Part shown: positions 62,324 through 64,000 of the stretch, piece after piece
How positions within the stretch are numbered: position 1 is the first letter of the stretch
Layout: each line of letters opens with the position of its first letter
Notes under the pieces: generated by a model
Told to the model about the DNA's origin: nothing
Databases searched by the model: none
The model's input: only the letters and a program-made list of their open reading frames with translations
Assembly: GCF_900142885.1 (NCBI RefSeq)
Contig: NZ_FRCL01000002.1
Span: 310,001-374,000, forward strand
Reading direction: 5' to 3'
Source: Flavobacterium xinjiangense
Lineage (GTDB): Bacteria; Bacteroidota; Bacteroidia; Flavobacteriales; Flavobacteriaceae
Length of the DNA: 64,000 bases
Made by a program: the position numbers and the translations under genes

Positions 62324-64000
62324 ATGTCATTCAAAAAAACACTGTTTATTGTATTGTTTTTGGTTTATTTTTCAAATACCAAAGCACAAACTTTTGAATT
62401 GGGTAAAGTTTCAATTGCGGAATTAGAAGAAAAAGAACATCCGAAAGATCCGTCTGCGCCTGCGGTTATGTTATTTAAAACATGTAGAGTTTATTTTGAA
62501 GATTTAACAACTATAACTAAGGTAACAACTAAAATCAAAATTTATAAAAAAGAAGGTTATAAATGGGCAAATGAAGAAATTTTGCATTATTTAAATGGAG
62601 AAACTGTATCCTTTTCTGGCGCAATAACTTATAATCTAGTTGACGGTAAAATTGAAAAAACAAAATTGAAAAGTGAAGGTGAATTTGAACAAAAAATAAA
62701 CAAATATTATAGCAAGAAAAAAATTGCAATGCCTAATGTTAGAGAAGGATCTATTATAGAATACGAATATACAGTCAGATCTGGAAATTTTGGGTCATTG
62801 CGAGATTGGTATTTTCAATATAGTATTCCTGTAAATTTTTCGGAATATAATGTCAAAATCCCTTATTTCCTAACCTTTAACAAGCGTACAAAAGGTTTTA
62901 TTTATCCTAAACTTTCATCGGTGCCAACCTATAATCGCGAAACATCGGAAGTTTATAAATTAGAAAATATTCCTGCGATAAATGAGGAATCATTTGTAAA
63001 TAATATTAATAATTATAGAGCTAGTATTTCCTATGAATTAGCATTGGTAAACATTCCAGGGAGTATTTTTAAATCGTTTTCAACAGATTGGGAAGCGGTT
63101 ACAAAAACAATTTATGATTATGATGATTTTGGAGGAGAGTTGAATAAAACGGGTTATTTTGAGGAGGATGTTAATAAATTAATCAGCGGATTGAATTCAA
63201 GGGAAGAAAAAATAGATGCGATTTTCAACTTTGTAAAAACAAGTGTAAAATGGAATAGTTTTGAGAATTATTACTGTAATGATGGAGTTAGAAAAGCGTA
63301 CAAAGATAAAACTGGAAATGTAGCAGAAATAAATTTGATGCTGACGGCCATGTTGCGTTTTGCGGGCTTTGATGCTAATCCTGTTTTGGTCAGTACTCGG
63401 GATAACGGAATTGCTTTGTTTCCGAGTAGAACGGCTTTTAATTATGTAATTGCAGCAGTGGAAACCCCAGAAGGTCAAATCTTATTGGATGCAACAGAAA
63501 AATACTCGTTGCTAAATATTTTGCCATTACGAGATTTAAACTGGTTTGGAAGGCTAATTAGAAAAGATGGAACATCTATAGATGTGGATTTGAGGCCAAA
63601 AACACTTTCGAAAGAAATCATAAATACTAGTTTTGTTATCAATAGCAATGGTGTGATTACCGGGAAAATAAGAAAACAGCTTACTAATCAGGAAGCACTT
63701 TCTTTTAGACAAAAAAACATAATAACAAGCAAAGACACTTATCTTGAAGATTTAGAAAACAAAAACAATGGTATTGAAATAAGTGGTTATGTAAGAGAAA
63801 ATGATTTGGACTTGTCAAACCCAATTCTTGAAACATATACTTTTAAAGATTCCAAAGATTTTGAAAGTATAAATGGAAAAATCTATATAGCTCCATTATT
63901 GTTTTTGTCAACTAAAGTAAATCCCTTTAAGCAGGAAACAAGAGCATATCCAGTTGATTTTGGATTTCCTATAGAGAATAAGTATAATATTATGATAGAA
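62324..64000 (+). CDS. DUF3857 protein with degenerate transglutaminase domain (C-terminus outside window)
   Basis: The first 559 codons are visible. Signal peptide MSFKKTLFIVLFLVYFSNTKAQ. It closely resembles the second paralog (FELGKVSIAELEEKEHPKD; DGVRKAYKDKTGNVAEINLM), with Val333 where Cys should be and Tyr in AFNYVIAAVE for the His, and a shorter linker after the first beta region. Probably a recent tandem duplication. It starts 6 bp after the second paralog's stop. Confidence 0.85.
   Translation, partial: MSFKKTLFIVLFLVYFSNTKAQTFELGKVSIAELEEKEHPKDPSAPAVMLFKTCRVYFEDLTTITKVTTKIKIYKKEGYKWANEEILHYLNGETVSFSGAITYNLVDGKIEKTKLKSEGEFEQKINKYYSKKKIAMPNVREGSIIEYEYTVRSGNFGSLRDWYFQYSIPVNFSEYNVKIPYFLTFNKRTKGFIYPKLSSVPTYNRETSEVYKLENIPAINEESFVNNINNYRASISYELALVNIPGSIFKSFSTDWEAVTKTIYDYDDFGGELNKTGYFEEDVNKLISGLNSREEKIDAIFNFVKTSVKWNSFENYYCNDGVRKAYKDKTGNVAEINLMLTAMLRFAGFDANPVLVSTRDNGIALFPSRTAFNYVIAAVETPEGQILLDATEKYSLLNILPLRDLNWFGRLIRKDGTSIDVDLRPKTLSKEIINTSFVINSNGVITGKIRKQLTNQEALSFRQKNIITSKDTYLEDLENKNNGIEISGYVRENDLDLSNPILETYTFKDSKDFESINGKIYIAPLLFLSTKVNPFKQETRAYPVDFGFPIENKYNIMIE

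Noticed and set aside
1..64000. CRISPR arrays, tRNA/rRNA genes, IS elements, prophage
   Set aside because: I found no regularly spaced identical repeats, no cloverleaf with conserved T-arm, no transposase or phage genes. A tRNAscan or CRISPR-finder run would be decisive.

Overview
This window is a typical low-GC chromosome segment from a member of the Flavobacteriaceae, most likely Flavobacterium. The sequence evidence is a PorT/SprT-type secretion protein, a GldA gliding ABC ATPase, a TamL-type lipoprotein, GLPGLI, DUF5686 and DUF3857 proteins, and Bacteroidota promoters of the form TTG/TTTG-N17-20-TAnnTTTG. I found no rRNA, tRNA, IS element, prophage or CRISPR array. Most genes are housekeeping or biosynthetic. 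The unusual content lies in the non-coding DNA.

Layout. 1-10 kb: a cut-off tamL-like gene, an RNA methyltransferase, porT, menaquinone methyltransferase, folA and thyA, small membrane and carbohydrate-binding proteins, a bifunctional nuclease, and etfB-etfA. 10-24 kb: pdhB, a DUF5686 outer-membrane protein, an AlkA-like glycosylase, a soluble and a membrane pyrophosphatase, a deoxynucleoside kinase, and a GLPGLI / TonB-receptor-like pair. 24-49 kb: one large sulfur and methionine region with metK, metY, metX-thrA-osmC-metZ, an Rrf2 regulator, a TauE/SafE permease, the assimilatory sulfate reduction operon (cysH-cysD-cysN-sulfite reductase-cobA-met8-like-FNR), and split metH-metF. 49-56 kb: gldA, a dicarboxylate/amino-acid symporter, and a Phe/Tyr operon (pheA-aminotransferase-tyrA-aroG/Q). 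56-64 kb: rsgA, dtd and three tandem DUF3857/transglutaminase-fold proteins, the last cut by the window end.

The genes form a coherent route. Sulfate is activated (CysDN), reduced (CysH, sulfite reductase) with siroheme made in the same operon (CobA, Met8-like), and the sulfide goes into homocysteine by direct sulfhydrylation (MetX, MetY/MetZ). Homocysteine is methylated by MetH with MetF, and MetK makes SAM. Two SAM-I riboswitches (before metX and before metH) close the feedback loop.

Most interesting observations. (1) Upstream of metY are two consecutive Met/Cys-rich mini-ORFs, each followed by an intrinsic terminator with a competing antiterminator strand, which looks like a tandem leader-peptide attenuator. 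(2) Upstream of pheA is an 18-codon Phe/Tyr-rich leader with the same architecture. (3) A dispersed structured repeat occurs seven times, with a basal helix that covaries between copies (CCCG/CGGG, CCAG/CTGG, CCTG/CAGG, CCGG/CCGG) and a central stem that differs in every copy. (4) Two of the three tandem transglutaminase-fold paralogs have lost the catalytic Cys and His. (5) The membrane pyrophosphatase has a six-cysteine C-terminal tail, and sulfite reductase has a C-terminal HEPN-like domain.
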